This document shows positions 22,452 to 32,528 of a stretch of DNA of 64,000 nucleotides, piece after piece. The position numbers and the translations under genes are program-made. Source of the DNA: Primulina eburnea (Eukaryota; Streptophyta; Magnoliopsida; Lamiales; Gesneriaceae); the NCBI RefSeq assembly GCF_022965805.1, contig NC_133104.1, forward strand, positions 26,780,069 to 26,844,068. The letters are read 5' to 3'. Position 1 is the first letter of the stretch. Each line of letters opens with the position of its first letter. The notes under the pieces are model-generated. The model was given only the letters and a program-made list of their open reading frames with translations, was not told the DNA's origin and searched no databases.

Positions 22452-25034
22452 TTGAACAAAGCGACAGTGAAGAACAAATATCCATTGCCGCGTATCGACG
22501 ATTTATTTGATCAATTGCAGGGATCGTCGATTTATTCTAAGATCGATTTGCGATCCGGATATCATCAACTCAGAGTTCGAGATGTAGACATACCAAAAAA
22601 AGCATTTCGAACCAGGTATGGACATTACGAATTTATTGTCATGCCTTTTGGTTTAACAAATGCTCCAGCAGTATTTATGAGTTTGATGAACCGCATTTTT
22701 CAGAAGTACTTGGATGAGTTTGTGATTGTGTTTATTGATGATATTTTGGTATACTCAAAGAATCTGAATGAGCATGCCAATCATTTGAGAATTGTATTGC
22801 AAACACTGAGAAATGAAAGATTATATGCCAAACTGTCCAAATGCGAGTTTTGGTTGAGACAGGTTGTCTTCTTGGGTCATATCATATCTGGAGATGGTAT
22901 TTCTGTGGTTCCGAGTAAAGTTGAAGCTGTGATCAGTTGGCCGAGACCGACTTCTGTGCCAGAGCTACGCAGTTTCATGGGTCTGGCAGGATACTATAGA
23001 AGATTCATCAAAGATTTTTCCATTATTGCGAGGCCAATTACCCAGTTGACACAAAAGAATGCGCCATTTGTATGGTCCGAGGATTGTGAGTCTAGCTTTA
23101 TGGAATTGAAGAAGAAGCTGACCAGTGCTCCAGTACTGACGATACCTTCAGGTACGGGTGATTTCGTTGTATATTGTGATGCCTCTCACCGAGGGTTGGG
23201 ATGTGTTCTTATGCAGCGAGGTCATGTGGTCGAATACGCCTCGAGACAATTGAAGCCACATGAAGTCCGATACCCCATTCATGATCTTGAATTGGCAGAT
23301 ATCGTATTTGCATTAAAGATCTGGCGTCACTATCTCTACGGCGAGAAATTTGAGATTTACTCCGATCACAAAAGCCTGAAGTACCTATTTTCTCAATCAG
23401 AACTGAATATGCGGCAGTGTAGATGGCTTGACCTACTGAAAGATTTTGACTGCGAGATCAAATACTATCCAGGGAAGTCAAATGCAGCAGCGGACGCCTT
23501 GAGCCGAAAGGTTTGTTCCCTATCCTTATCGACGATAGGTGTTACAAAGTTAGTTGAGAATTGCTGTCTATCTAGATTAGAATTTGATACAGATAGTAGG
23601 CCAATACGACTTGCTACTATTCGTGTTGAACCTGATTTGATTTGGAAGATTAAAGAAGCACAAAGAAGGGATCAGAATGTGCAGAGATCGATTCAGATGG
23701 TTAGATCAGGGCATTTGTCAGAATACCAGGTACGTGATCATGTGTTGTATGTGAATAACCGTCTTGTCGTGCCAGATGTTTCAGACTTGAAACATCAGAT
23801 TCTATCAGGAGCACATTGTAGTCGGTTTAGCATTCATCCTGGTGGCCGTAAGATGTACAACGACTTGAAGACACGATTCTGGTGGAAACAAATGAAGTCA
23901 GATATTGCAGAATTTGTGTCTAAATGTCTGAACTGCCAACAGGTGAAAGCCGAGAGGAAGAAGCCCGGAGGGTTACTTCAGAGTTTAGCCATTCCAGAAT
24001 GGAAATGGGATAAAATTTCCATGGATTTCGTGACGAAGTTACCTCGATCATCTAGAGGCTATGATGCGATTTGGGTCATTACTGACAGATTGACCAAATC
24101 AGCTTGTTTTATTCCGTACAGAATGACGTATCGGCATGATCAGATGGTGGAGATATATGTCCGAGAGGTAGTCAGATTACATGGTGTGCCGAAGTCTATC
24201 GTATCAGATCGTGATCCACGATTCACTTCAAACTTCTGGCACAGTTTACAGCAGGCTTTAGGTACGACATTACACCTGAGTAATGCTTATCATCCTCAGA
24301 CAGACAGACAGTCAGAGCGGACTATCCAGACTTTAGAGGATATGTTGAGAGCCGTAGTTCTGGAATTTGGCACTAATTGGCAAGATTCTCTACCTCTTTG
24401 TGAATTCTTTTATAATAATAGCTATCAGACGAGGATTGAGATGGCACCGTTTGAAGCTTTATATGGCAAGAAGTTCAGATCTCCGTTGTACTGGGATGAC
24501 GTCTCAGAAGTTCCAGAACTTGGGCCTGATATGATACGTGACATGACTGAGAAGGTGAAGATTATTCAGAACAGAATGAAAACGGCACAGGATAGGCAAG
24601 CCAAATACGCCAATACCAGACGTAGACCGTTGATATTCGAGCAAGGAGACAGAGTATTTTTGAAGATTTCTCCATTCAGAGGCGTTGTCAGATTTGGCAA
24701 GCGTGGAAAGCTGTCTCCTAGATACGTCGGTCCTTACGAGATCTTAGAGAAGATTGGTGATCGAGCCTATCGACTTGCTCTTCCTCTTTCGTTATACGGA
24801 ATACATGATGTTTTTCATGTGTCGATGTTACGAAGATATATGCCAGATATTTCCCATGTCATTCAACCTGACGAAGCCGAACTTGATCAGACCTTGAGCT
24901 ATGTTGAGCAACCGATACAAATTCTTGATCGGAAAGAAAAGAAGCTCAGGACAAAGACTATTCCGCTAGTGAAAGTCCAATGGAGTCGTCATGGCATCGA
25001 AGAAGCAACTCGGGAAACAGAAGCAGATATATGA
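22452..25034 (+). CDS. Element C reverse transcriptase, RNase H, integrase, chromodomain-like end
   Basis: Continues the frame after the [36 protein letters not shown], catalytic [10 protein letters not shown] (about 22730). RNase [30 protein letters not shown]. Integrase: [27 protein letters not shown], first D in [11 protein letters not shown], second D in [11 protein letters not shown] in [11 protein letters not shown]. The C-terminus ([22 protein letters not shown], then [15 protein letters not shown]) is the GPY/F and degenerate chromodomain region of the Tekay lineage. The last codons are shifted (EADI then stop) relative to E, which reads ETESDMRQEF. Confidence 0.9.
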   Translation: MNKATVKNKYPLPRIDDLFDQLQGSSIYSKIDLRSGYHQLRVRDVDIPKKAFRTRYGHYEFIVMPFGLTNAPAVFMSLMNRIFQKYLDEFVIVFIDDILVYSKNLNEHANHLRIVLQTLRNERLYAKLSKCEFWLRQVVFLGHIISGDGISVVPSKVEAVISWPRPTSVPELRSFMGLAGYYRRFIKDFSIIARPITQLTQKNAPFVWSEDCESSFMELKKKLTSAPVLTIPSGTGDFVVYCDASHRGLGCVLMQRGHVVEYASRQLKPHEVRYPIHDLELADIVFALKIWRHYLYGEKFEIYSDHKSLKYLFSQSELNMRQCRWLDLLKDFDCEIKYYPGKSNAAADALSRKVCSLSLSTIGVTKLVENCCLSRLEFDTDSRPIRLATIRVEPDLIWKIKEAQRRDQNVQRSIQMVRSGHLSEYQVRDHVLYVNNRLVVPDVSDLKHQILSGAHCSRFSIHPGGRKMYNDLKTRFWWKQMKSDIAEFVSKCLNCQQVKAERKKPGGLLQSLAIPEWKWDKISMDFVTKLPRSSRGYDAIWVITDRLTKSACFIPYRMTYRHDQMVEIYVREVVRLHGVPKSIVSDRDPRFTSNFWHSLQQALGTTLHLSNAYHPQTDRQSERTIQTLEDMLRAVVLEFGTNWQDSLPLCEFFYNNSYQTRIEMAPFEALYGKKFRSPLYWDDVSEVPELGPDMIRDMTEKVKIIQNRMKTAQDRQAKYANTRRRPLIFEQGDRVFLKISPFRGVVRFGKRGKLSPRYVGPYEILEKIGDRAYRLALPLSLYGIHDVFHVSMLRRYMPDISHVIQPDEAELDQTLSYVEQPIQILDRKEKKLRTKTIPLVKVQWSRHGIEEATRETEADI

Positions 25035-25146
25035 CAGAAACATCCCGAATTATTTACATGAGGTAAGTAAATTTTCAGTATTGATTATATTACTTGTCAT
25101 GTATGTTTGATAATTGCCTACGATTTCAAGGGCGAAATCACTTCTT

Positions 25147-25159
25147 AGAGGGAGAGAAA
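25147..25159 (+). other. Polypurine tract of element C
   Basis: AGAGGGAGAGAAA lies immediately before the 3' LTR start TGTAAGGTCC, the plus-strand primer position. E has AGAGGGGGAGAAA in the same place. Confidence 0.8.
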
Positions 25160-27071
25160 TGTAAGGTCCGAGATTTATTAGTATTCATTAATATAAGACT
25201 CGGAAGAAATGAGAATGCATGATGTGCAAGGAAAGGAGAAAAGACATGAGAAATTAGAAGATTGCAAGACCGCACCCGCGCCCAAAACAGGAGTGCACCC
25301 GCGGTCATGCAATTAGGGATTTTAGCAAGAAAAGCCGAAGCCATACCGCACCCGCGGTGCATGGACAGTAAGTTGGCAAATTTTATTCGTAGCATCACCA
25401 CACCCGCGGTGTAGAACGACCGCACTCGCGGTGACAAGACCGCACCCGCGGTGCTGAGGAGACCGCACCCGCGGTCGTCAATGTTGGAAAATAAAAACCA
25501 TGCCGAAGCATGAGCGCACCCGCGGTCTGGACATGAGCGCACCCGCGGTGCTGCATGCGAGAAATCCACCATCTTTTCTTGTTGTGACACATGGCATATA
25601 TATATATTTGTTGCATGACTCAGCCATTTTCTCATTCCAGCAGCTGAGAACCGAGCTTCCTCCAAGAATTCCTCAAATTTCTTCAAGAGTTTGGGGTAGG
25701 ATTTCTTAAGATTTAGCCATCCGATTTTTATTCCGAATAGAGAATCTTGTTCCTTGCTTCTAGGGCTACAAGGGGATGTAAGTTTCACTCAGTTTCTACA
25801 TGATTTGAGATATTGATATTGAGGAAACTGTATTATGCTTGTTGATATATGTTCTTGACATATTGAGCATTGTAGAATTTCAATCGGATTGAGTTTCGAA
25901 TGTCGTATGAATAGGTTTCGATTTCCAGCAGGTATTATGTGGGAATTATATAGATTTCAGGATATATATGTATGTTCTGATAAGAGTATGAATTGATAGC
26001 ACTTAATAAGGTTGTTGTTGAGATATCGATATCAAGAAACTACGCCGTTATGCCGTCGATGGTTACTGAGATTGAATGTGAATTGTATATGAGTTGCTTT
26101 GAGTTGTATATTGATAGAAGGCATCTCTACATTGCCATTTCAGATTCATCATACCGCACTTTGACATCGAGACCTCGACATCGATAAAGGTTTAGCAACG
26201 AAAGGTATAATGCATGTTTTGTTTGGGGAGATACAACTCAAATGAGATCACATTTGAGTTTCCCAACCAAAATCACATACTAGATTTATTGATTATATTG
26301 TAATATGATTGTGATTTGTTTATAGACTTGTATTCAAATCTTTTGAGATGATTATGCTTTGTTTACAGATTGTTATTCATTGCATTTAATATAGGGAGTC
26401 TTGACAGAACACTCAAACTTCTAGATGTTCGGTGATATCACAGCTTAGGGGAAGATCGTTATCCTATTGTAGACGTGGATACAGATCAGGCCGAAGTGTA
26501 GGAATAAGACGTACCGTCACCCCGATTGGGAGGGTAGGTGATATATCGTCTTATTCACACCGGGATCCCTAGAGTTATAGTCGAGTCAAGTCTAGACATG
26601 ATTTGATTCGCATTTCATGTTTATATGAATGTCATTCATAATAGCATGTTTCATGTTTGTGATTGATTATATGCATGTATACATGTTTATACTGGGATTT
26701 GTTCTCACCGGAGTTTCCGGTTGTTGTTATGTCTGTATGTGTGCATAACAACAGGTGGGGCAGGATCTGGGTCGAGACAGAGATGAGAGATGGACATAGC
26801 GTGGTGATCACGGGCATGGCAGATGACTAGTAGCTGTATTTAGACTTGGACTACTTGTACTTTGGTATTATGTATTAAACACTAGTTTGAAAAGTTGTTG
26901 TAGAACAAATCTTGTTTATTACATTGTACATTGTGTATGTTGTAAATTAATAAAGAAAGATTATGCTTAGTAATAACATTTGATTTAATGTTAAAAAGCG
27001 AAAATTTGACCCACATTTTCTAATAGATCCATGTAATCCCAAAGAAAAGAATTAGAGCCCGGGTCCCCACA
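25160..27071 (+). repeat. 3' LTR of element C (1912 bp), with nine-unit dyad array
   Basis: Same ends as the 5' LTR. The dyad array at 25269-25549 has nine units. The unit present at 18508-18521 of the 5' LTR is absent, a loss of 23 bp equal to one unit period. The (AT)n tract is also shorter. Confidence 0.93.
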
Positions 27072-27076
27072 AATAG

Positions 27077-27808
27077 CATAAACAAATCACTAATAAAAAC
27101 GTCGAGAAATAATGTTAAACACCGAGTACGGGGTAGGATCCCCTCAAATCCCAACAAATCTAAAGTTTAGCTGCTGAAATTCATGATAAAAACCAACAAT
27201 CAATGTAAGAAATAAAATACTGAATAATGAAAATACTAAAGATGACGATGGATGACGGCCACGACGCGTGAAAATCTCGAGGTCTTCGAAATCTCCTTTT
27301 TCTAGCCTCTCCCCCAAGAAAAGTGATGAAAAATATTATATCTCCCCAAAAAAAGGTCGCTGATCTCGTATATTAGGTTTAGGTGTAGGATAGAGTCCAT
27401 AAAAAGTTGGAAACAAATCTTCCAGAATCTCGCTTCTTGCTAGGGCGGTATATTTTGGCCGTCCTAGCGAGAGGTCCTCGCATAAACTTCCTCGAGCATA
27501 TCCCTGGTTTTGCTGGGGCGATCACTTTTGACCGCCCTAGCGAGACACTTGCGCATAAAATCCTCGGCCAGACCAAAATGCTCGCTGGGGCGGTCAAAGT
27601 GACCGCCCTAGCGAATCCTCTTCGATATTTTGACAAATTTTCTCCCACTTTTTGGTTCAATTCCTACAAAATAACCACAAAATACACGAGATCAATCACA
27701 TGCTAAATAATGCTAAAAAAACTGTAAAATTGAACTAAAACAAACTAATATGATGCATGAATGCGACTCAAAACCAACACTAAAAACACGTAAAAACGAG
27801 TCCTATCA
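27077..27808 (-). repeat. 5' LTR of element A, outer part (U3 side)
   Basis: Continuation of the LTR split by C. The minus strand starts TGATAGGACTCG at 27808, a typical Athila LTR start. It contains three long GC-rich dyads (27439-27613) about 200-370 bp from the LTR start, the same relative place as the arrays in the other LTRs. Confidence 0.85.
27439..27613. repeat. Three GCTAGGGCGGTC inverted dyads in U3 of LTR A
   Basis: Each dyad pairs GCTNGGGCGGT with its reverse complement ACCGCCCTAGC. Centres are near 27453.5, 27526.5 and 27598, so they are 73 and 72 bp apart; half-sites lie 18-19 bp apart. The best copy reads GCTGGGGCGGTC-AAAGT-GACCGCCCTAGC. Confidence 0.8.
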
Positions 27809-27810
27809 AT

Positions 27811-29455
27811 ATGCGTCAGAGACAGTGGTTAGAACTTGTCAAAGATTATGATGTGACGATTAGTTATCACCCAGGGAAAGCGAATGTTGTAGCAGATACA
27901 TTGAGCCGTAAGTCGAGTTCTTCTTTGAGTTCGATGATCCAGAAGCCATTGTTGTTAGATTTGCAGCGAGAGGAGATAGCTTTGGTGGTTCCGGGAACCT
28001 TTGCTCGCTTTTCAGCGTTGGTCATTCGAGCTACTTTGACCGACAGAATCCGTAGAGAGCAGGTTGATGATGTTCAGTTGTTAGAATTGAGAGCCAGAGC
28101 AGAGGAGAGAGGTAATTCAGAGTTTGGGTTGAATGGAGATGGTTTGATGACATTCAGAGGCCGTATTTGTGTTCCTACTGGTGATGATATTCGACGAGAC
28201 GTCTTGACAGAGCCACATACCGCGCCATACTCGATATATCCAGGCAGCACCAAGATGTATCAGGATCTTCGTAGACTCTATTGGTGGCCAGGTATGAAGA
28301 AAGATATTGCCATGTTTATTTCTCAGTGCCTAACTTGTCAGCAGGTGAAGATCAAGCACCAGAGACCTGCTGGGACATTGCTATCATTGCCGAATCCTCA
28401 ATGGAAATGGGAGCATATTACGATGGACTTCGTGACTGGTCTTCCCAGAACGCAGAAATTTTTTAACTCTATTTGGGTTATTGTTGATCGGTTGACCAAG
28501 TCAGCGCATTTTCTTCAAGTCAAGACGACGTATTCCATGAACCAGTATGCCGAAGAGTACATAGCAGAGATTGTAAGACTTCATGGTGTTACTCTGTCGA
28601 TCGTATCTGATCGTGACCCTAGATTTACTTCAGAGTTTGCACAGAGCTACGGGTTCACGGTTGGCATTCAGTACAGCATATCATCCCCAGAGCGACGGTC
28701 AACCAGAGAGAGTTATTCAGATTATAGAGGATATGCTCAGAGCTTGTACTATCGATTATCCAGGTAGCTGGGATTTCAAATTACCTCTTGTTGAGTTCAC
28801 GTACAATAATAGCTACCAGGCGACGATTGGCATGGCACCGTATGAAGCACTTTATGGCAGGAAGTGTAGATCGCCCTTGTATTGGGATGAAATTGGCGAG
28901 AGGAAGATTTTGGGTCCAGAGTTGGTCCAACAGACAGCTAATGTTGTTGCTGTTATTTGAGAGAGGATGAAGACAGCACAGTCGAGATAGAAGAGTTATG
29001 TTGATGTCAGACGTAGGCCATTGCAGTTTGAGGGTGGAGACCATGTTTTTTTGAAGATTGCACCTCTTAAGGGTGTGATGCGGTTTGGCAAAAAGGGAAA
29101 GTTGAGTCCGAGATTCATTGGCCCATTTGAGATCTTGGATAGTGTTGGTGATCGAGCTTACAGGTTAGCCCTACCGCCAGATCTTGACAGAGTTCATAAT
29201 GTTTTTCATGTCTCCATGCTCAGGAAGTATATTGCGAATCCTTCCCATGTTCTTCGCCACGAGCCATTGGATTTGACGCCGAATTTGACGTACCAAGAGA
29301 TTCCAGTCCAGATTCTGGATCGCAAAGTTAAAGTGTTGAGAAACAAAGAAATCGGAATTGTTAAAGTTCTTTGGAGGAATCATTTGATTGAAGAAGCCAC
29401 GTGGGAACCAGATGATGAAATGAAAGAGAAGTATCCTGAGTTGTTTGCGCAGTGA
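27811..29455 (+). pseudogene. Element D integrase and chromodomain
   Basis: Starts with the RNase H/integrase linker (RQWLELVKDYDVTISYHPGKANVVADTLSRK). Integrase: IYPGSTKMYQDLRRLYWWPGM, CLTCQQVKIKHQRPAG, first D in ITMDFVTGLPR, second D in [11 protein letters not shown] frameshift near 28640-28680 moves to the frame with YHPQSDGQPERVIQIIEDML, which holds the catalytic E. In-frame stops lie at 28958 (TGA) and 28988 (TAG). The end keeps the GPY/F-type module (GVMRFGKKGKLSPRFIGPFE) and a chromodomain-like tail, KVLWRNHLIEEATWEPDDEM, with the Trp intact. Not functional. Confidence 0.9.
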
Positions 29456-29494
29456 CGTCAATTTCGAGGACGAAATTCCTTTAAGGAGGGCAGA

Positions 29495-31282
29495 TCGTAA
29501 TAGCTAAGCCTGGTAAATGGTACGGTGTAAGATTTTATATGATTATTGACTATTTGGTTGAGTTTAGTATGGTTTGGATGTTAAGGATCTTGATTTATGG
29601 TTTATAGTATTGTTGTTATTAGTTGTTGTGTAGTGGTGTTGTAGCGTCGTTACGATTTAATTCATGGTAATTTGTATGTTGAGTTGATTGGTATGAGGCC
29701 AATTGGGGTGGTTAGATAAGTTATAGATGTGCAATTTTCTGGTTGAGTTTGTAGCCGAATTATGAGGAGAAGAGGCATTGCGATTCAATTTTTGTTGCAT
29801 AGAGTTTGTTGTTGGCTCCAGGTGTCAGTGCACCCGTGGTCGGTAAGCCACCGCACCCGCGGTGTTTTTGTCGAGACCAGACCGCACCCGCGGTAGAGAA
29901 GGCACCGCACCTGCGTTCGACGTTTTCAGATTTTTTTGATGTTGTCCAGTAGCCTCAGCGCACCCGCGGTGCAAGCTGTAGCGCACCAGCGGTGTTCGGG
30001 CAGAGACCAGAGCGCACCCGCGGTCGTCATTTTGGGATTTTTGGATGAGTTGCCGAGAGCATAGCGCACCCGCAGTCGGAGAGGCAGCGCACCTGCGGTC
30101 GATGAACAGTAGAAGCGTGTTTTCGAGATTAAGTGATTTAAATGGAAGAGTTGGCTCATTTCTCTCATTTTTTATTCACTCTTCTCGATTCTTCTCTTCA
30201 AGGGAGAGCTAGGGTTCCATTCTTTTCATTTCCTATCTTTGATTCAAGCTTGTTGTTGGTTATTTGTGGTGAGAACAAGGTTCTTGTTGGTTCTAGAAGC
30301 TAAGGTAAGCTTGTGGCTTTGATTATTTCTTGGTTTTGGTGTTGGGGGAAGTATTGGGTTTGTTGATGGTGTTGGTTTTATGGATTAATTGATATGGGTT
30401 TATGATTATTGAGATGTTGATGGTACAATATATGGTTTATTGTTGTAGGTATTCAACCAAGAGTATAGAATCAATGTTTCTATTGGTTGTAAGTGAAATT
30501 TCATTCCTTGTGCTCACATGATATTATATGTATGGTGTTTCAATGGTTTTAATGTGCTATTCCCTTCATTTGATTCATGTTATGTATTGATACACTTTGT
30601 TGTATATTATGGAGGCATTTTATGTCTCAATTGTGAAAAAGGGAATACAAGAAAAAAGAGTCTTCAAAGTGTTTGATGTAATGCCAAAGAGAGAATTCAA
30701 ATTGATTTATTGGATTGATAGATACATAGTCAGAGATTGCATGTAATTAGTTGATCAACAACCATAGGCTTATATCCCTCAGAGTTATCGATTTATATCG
30801 ATGGGATATAGGTACAGAGACAGAGATACTATATAGATATCAATCCAATAGAGAAAAGAGAAATACCATCTTTTTTTTTTATATTATGCTATGATATTTA
30901 TATTTCAGAGTTGATGGTATTTAATGCTTTCAAAGTTATGATTTTCAGAGTATGATATGTATCCATTGCTATGTAAGAGTTCCACTTGCTGAGTTATATA
31001 CTCATTTCAGTTATTTAATGTGATGCAGATAAGAGTGGCGAGCCGGGACGTTGATTGGAGCCGAGGTCATATGCATACTAAGATGGAAGGAGGAAGAAGA
31101 TATTTTGATAGCATTTTGGACATGATCATAGAAATGATATTTTGTATTTTGGTTGTATCATTTGATTGATCATGTATATACTTTTGATTATATATGGAAA
31201 TGTATTTTTAAATCCTTCTTTTCTTCGAGAAAAAATTTTAAATTCCGCTGTTATTTTATTAAAACCGGTCAGAAGTGTCACA
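29495..31282 (+). repeat. 3' LTR of element D
   Basis: Starts near 29495 (TCGTAATAGC, probably a mutated TGTAATAGC) after the polypurine tract, and ends GTGTCACA at 31282. It carries a dyad array (29827-30099), then a likely transcribed region. The exact start is uncertain by a few bases because the terminal TG is mutated. Confidence 0.75.
29827..30099. repeat. Array of nine ACCGCACCCGCGGT-type dyads in LTR D
   Basis: Centres are near 29833.5, 29856.5, 29887.5, 29910.5, 29963.5, 29986.5, 30017.5, 30069.5 and 30092.5. Spacings are 23, 31, 23, 53, 23, 31, 52 and 23 bp. Variants include AGCGCACCCGCGGT and AGCGCACCAGCGGT. The motif is shared with C, although the remaining LTR sequence looks unrelated to C. 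Confidence 0.9.
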
Positions 31283-31662
31283 AAATTAGTAAGATTTTAA
31301 GTTAAAAGTAGTGGATATATGTTTGATTCCAATATATCCATGCTTCAAGAAACAATAATAAAAAAAAAAATTACCTCATCAACTGAATGATTGAGATCAC
31401 TTCACAACAAATTCAGACACTTTCAGGCCACGAATCTTGCGTACATAGATAAGATTCACATATATAATTAATATATCAACTCACACTCGTAAGTCGTATG
31501 AATCACTTCCATTCAAAGGGCCGAGCATTTTGCACCCGTGACCCAAAACCTTCCAAAATTCTGAATCACGGGTCTCCATTCGAACACTTTATTCCCCCTA
31601 CATATACCCTAAACACATAAATCATCGAACATAGAACATATTTATCTAATTATTATCACAAG
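31283..31662 (+). promoter_or_regulatory. Upstream region of the lipid-transfer protein gene
   Basis: 380 bp of AT-rich single-copy-looking sequence between the end of LTR D and the gene. CATATACC at 31601-31608, about 55 bp before the ATG, is the best TATA-like element and implies a short leader. I see no upstream ORF. With an LTR ending at 31282, the gene's regulatory DNA is only a few hundred bases unless the LTR contributes. Confidence 0.5.
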
Positions 31663-31980
31663 ATGGAGTGTGTTATGTATAGAAAAATGGTGGTGCTATT
31701 CGCTATAACTTCAGTGGTTCTAAGCAGTGGGGCAAGGGTTGCTGGTCTGTGTAACGTGACTGAGGAGGGAATGAATGCGTGTAGGCCATCCGTAACGCCC
31801 CCTAACCCGGTGGTACCATCGCCGGAATGTTGTGATGCTGTGTCGGGGGCCGATTTCAAGTGTCTATGTTCGTATAGGAATTCATTTATGCTGCCTTCTC
31901 TAGGGATTGATCCGGATCTTGTACTGATTCTTCCGGCCAAGTGCAACCTCTCGGCTCTGGACAAATGTGAAGGTTCCTAG
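31663..31980 (+). CDS. DIR1-like non-specific lipid-transfer protein
   Basis: Intact, intronless 105-codon gene. A hydrophobic signal peptide covers about residues 1-28, so the protein should be secreted to the cell wall space. The mature part has the eight-cysteine motif at residues 30, 40, 56, 57, 67, 69, 94 and 102 (C-X9-C-X15-CC-X9-C-X1-C-X24-C-X7-C), which in this family forms four disulfides around a lipid-binding cavity. The motifs SPECCDAVSGADFKCLC and GIDPDLVLILPAKC and a PVVP (PxxP) match the DIR1 group. DIR1 itself carries a long-distance signal in systemic acquired resistance; the same role here is only inferred. The ATG at 31663 is the first; another at 31678 would shorten the signal peptide. 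This is the only convincing host gene in the window. Confidence 0.92.
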   Translation: MECVMYRKMVVLFAITSVVLSSGARVAGLCNVTEEGMNACRPSVTPPNPVVPSPECCDAVSGADFKCLCSYRNSFMLPSLGIDPDLVLILPAKCNLSALDKCEGS

Positions 31981-32528
31981 TTGAATACGATGAGAAAATA
32001 GTTCGGTGTGCTTTGATTTTGCTAATGTTTTTAACGTGTTAGATTTTTATTTGTGTGTTATTATCTATGTATTTCCTAAGATATTGCTAATATTATTAGC
32101 AATATTGGTGTAATTTGGACAAACATGATGTATGTATTATTGGTCAAGAAATTATGGATTTGATTCATATATATCAAGCGGTCTCTTAATATTTCAAGCT
32201 GAAGTTTCACCACATTTGAACATCCTTGTTGCGCAATACAACAAAAATTCTTTTCTAGTACGAGGAATTACGAGAAATGTCAAATTCGATGTCATAGTAG
32301 AATATAACAAAGTCGTTATAGGACTTTTAAAGTTGGGATTTCGCAAATAAGAATTTTGATTGGCAATTCAATTAAGATTGAGGAGACTTAAGGATTGCTT
32401 AACACTTATTTTATGTGAGTAGTGCAGCGGAAGCGTGGATTATTGAGTTACTAGAATTAAGAATCTTAATTTTGATTATCTAGGATAAGCGAATTTTGTG
32501 GACGAAATTCAATTTAAGAGGGATAGAT
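31981..32528 (+). other. 3' flank of the lipid-transfer gene grading into a retroelement 3' end
   Basis: The first part is the probable 3' UTR (T-rich, with TATTATTAGCAATATT near 32090). The last part (about 32480-32528) reads GTGGACGAAATTC, then TTTAAGAGGGATAGA. This is the typical tail of a chromovirus internal region, with a polypurine tract, immediately before the LTR at 32529. No gene is visible; a 72-codon ORF at 32132-32350 has no recognisable feature. Confidence 0.55.

Larger units (their letters stand above)
18300..27071 (+). mobile_element. Tekay/Del-type chromovirus C
   Basis: 8.8-kb element: LTR 18300-20270, tRNA-Met primer site 20276-20289, gag 20527-21606 (broken), pol 21603-25034 (one stop), polypurine tract about 25147-25159, LTR 25160-27071. 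It is flanked by perfect AATAG duplications (18295-18299 and 27072-27076) and inserted in the LTR of Athila A. Its LTR ends (TGTAAGGTCCGAG to GGTCCCCACA) resemble those of E, F, G and H, yet its U3 array uses a different palindrome. Confidence 0.93.
402..27808 (-). mobile_element. Athila-type Ty3/gypsy element A, split by elements B and C
   Basis: Minus-strand Athila element. Its 5' LTR is 17622-18299 plus 27077-27808, its primer site is at 17598-17615, gag-protease-RT runs from 17534 down to 13735, and RNase H-integrase from 1659 down to 402. Removing B and C leaves about 6.5 kb, truncated in integrase by X, so the 3' LTR is missing. Its 5' LTR edge at 27808 (minus start TGATAGGACTCG) abuts the RNase H/integrase linker of element D, so A inserted into D. 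Stops and frameshifts occur throughout, so A is not autonomous. Confidence 0.88.
27809..31282 (+). mobile_element. Chromovirus D, right-hand part
   Basis: Begins inside pol, just after RNase H, where Athila A inserted; the left part must lie beyond the left edge of the window. It comprises integrase (27809-29455), a polypurine tract (AAGGAGGGCAGA near 29483-29494) and a 3' LTR 29495-31282. A Tekay-like chromovirus, clearly decayed. Confidence 0.85.

Noticed and set aside
32132..32350. Small gene after the lipid-transfer protein
   Set aside because: 72 codons with no recognisable domain, directly before a retroelement tail; it looks like chance.
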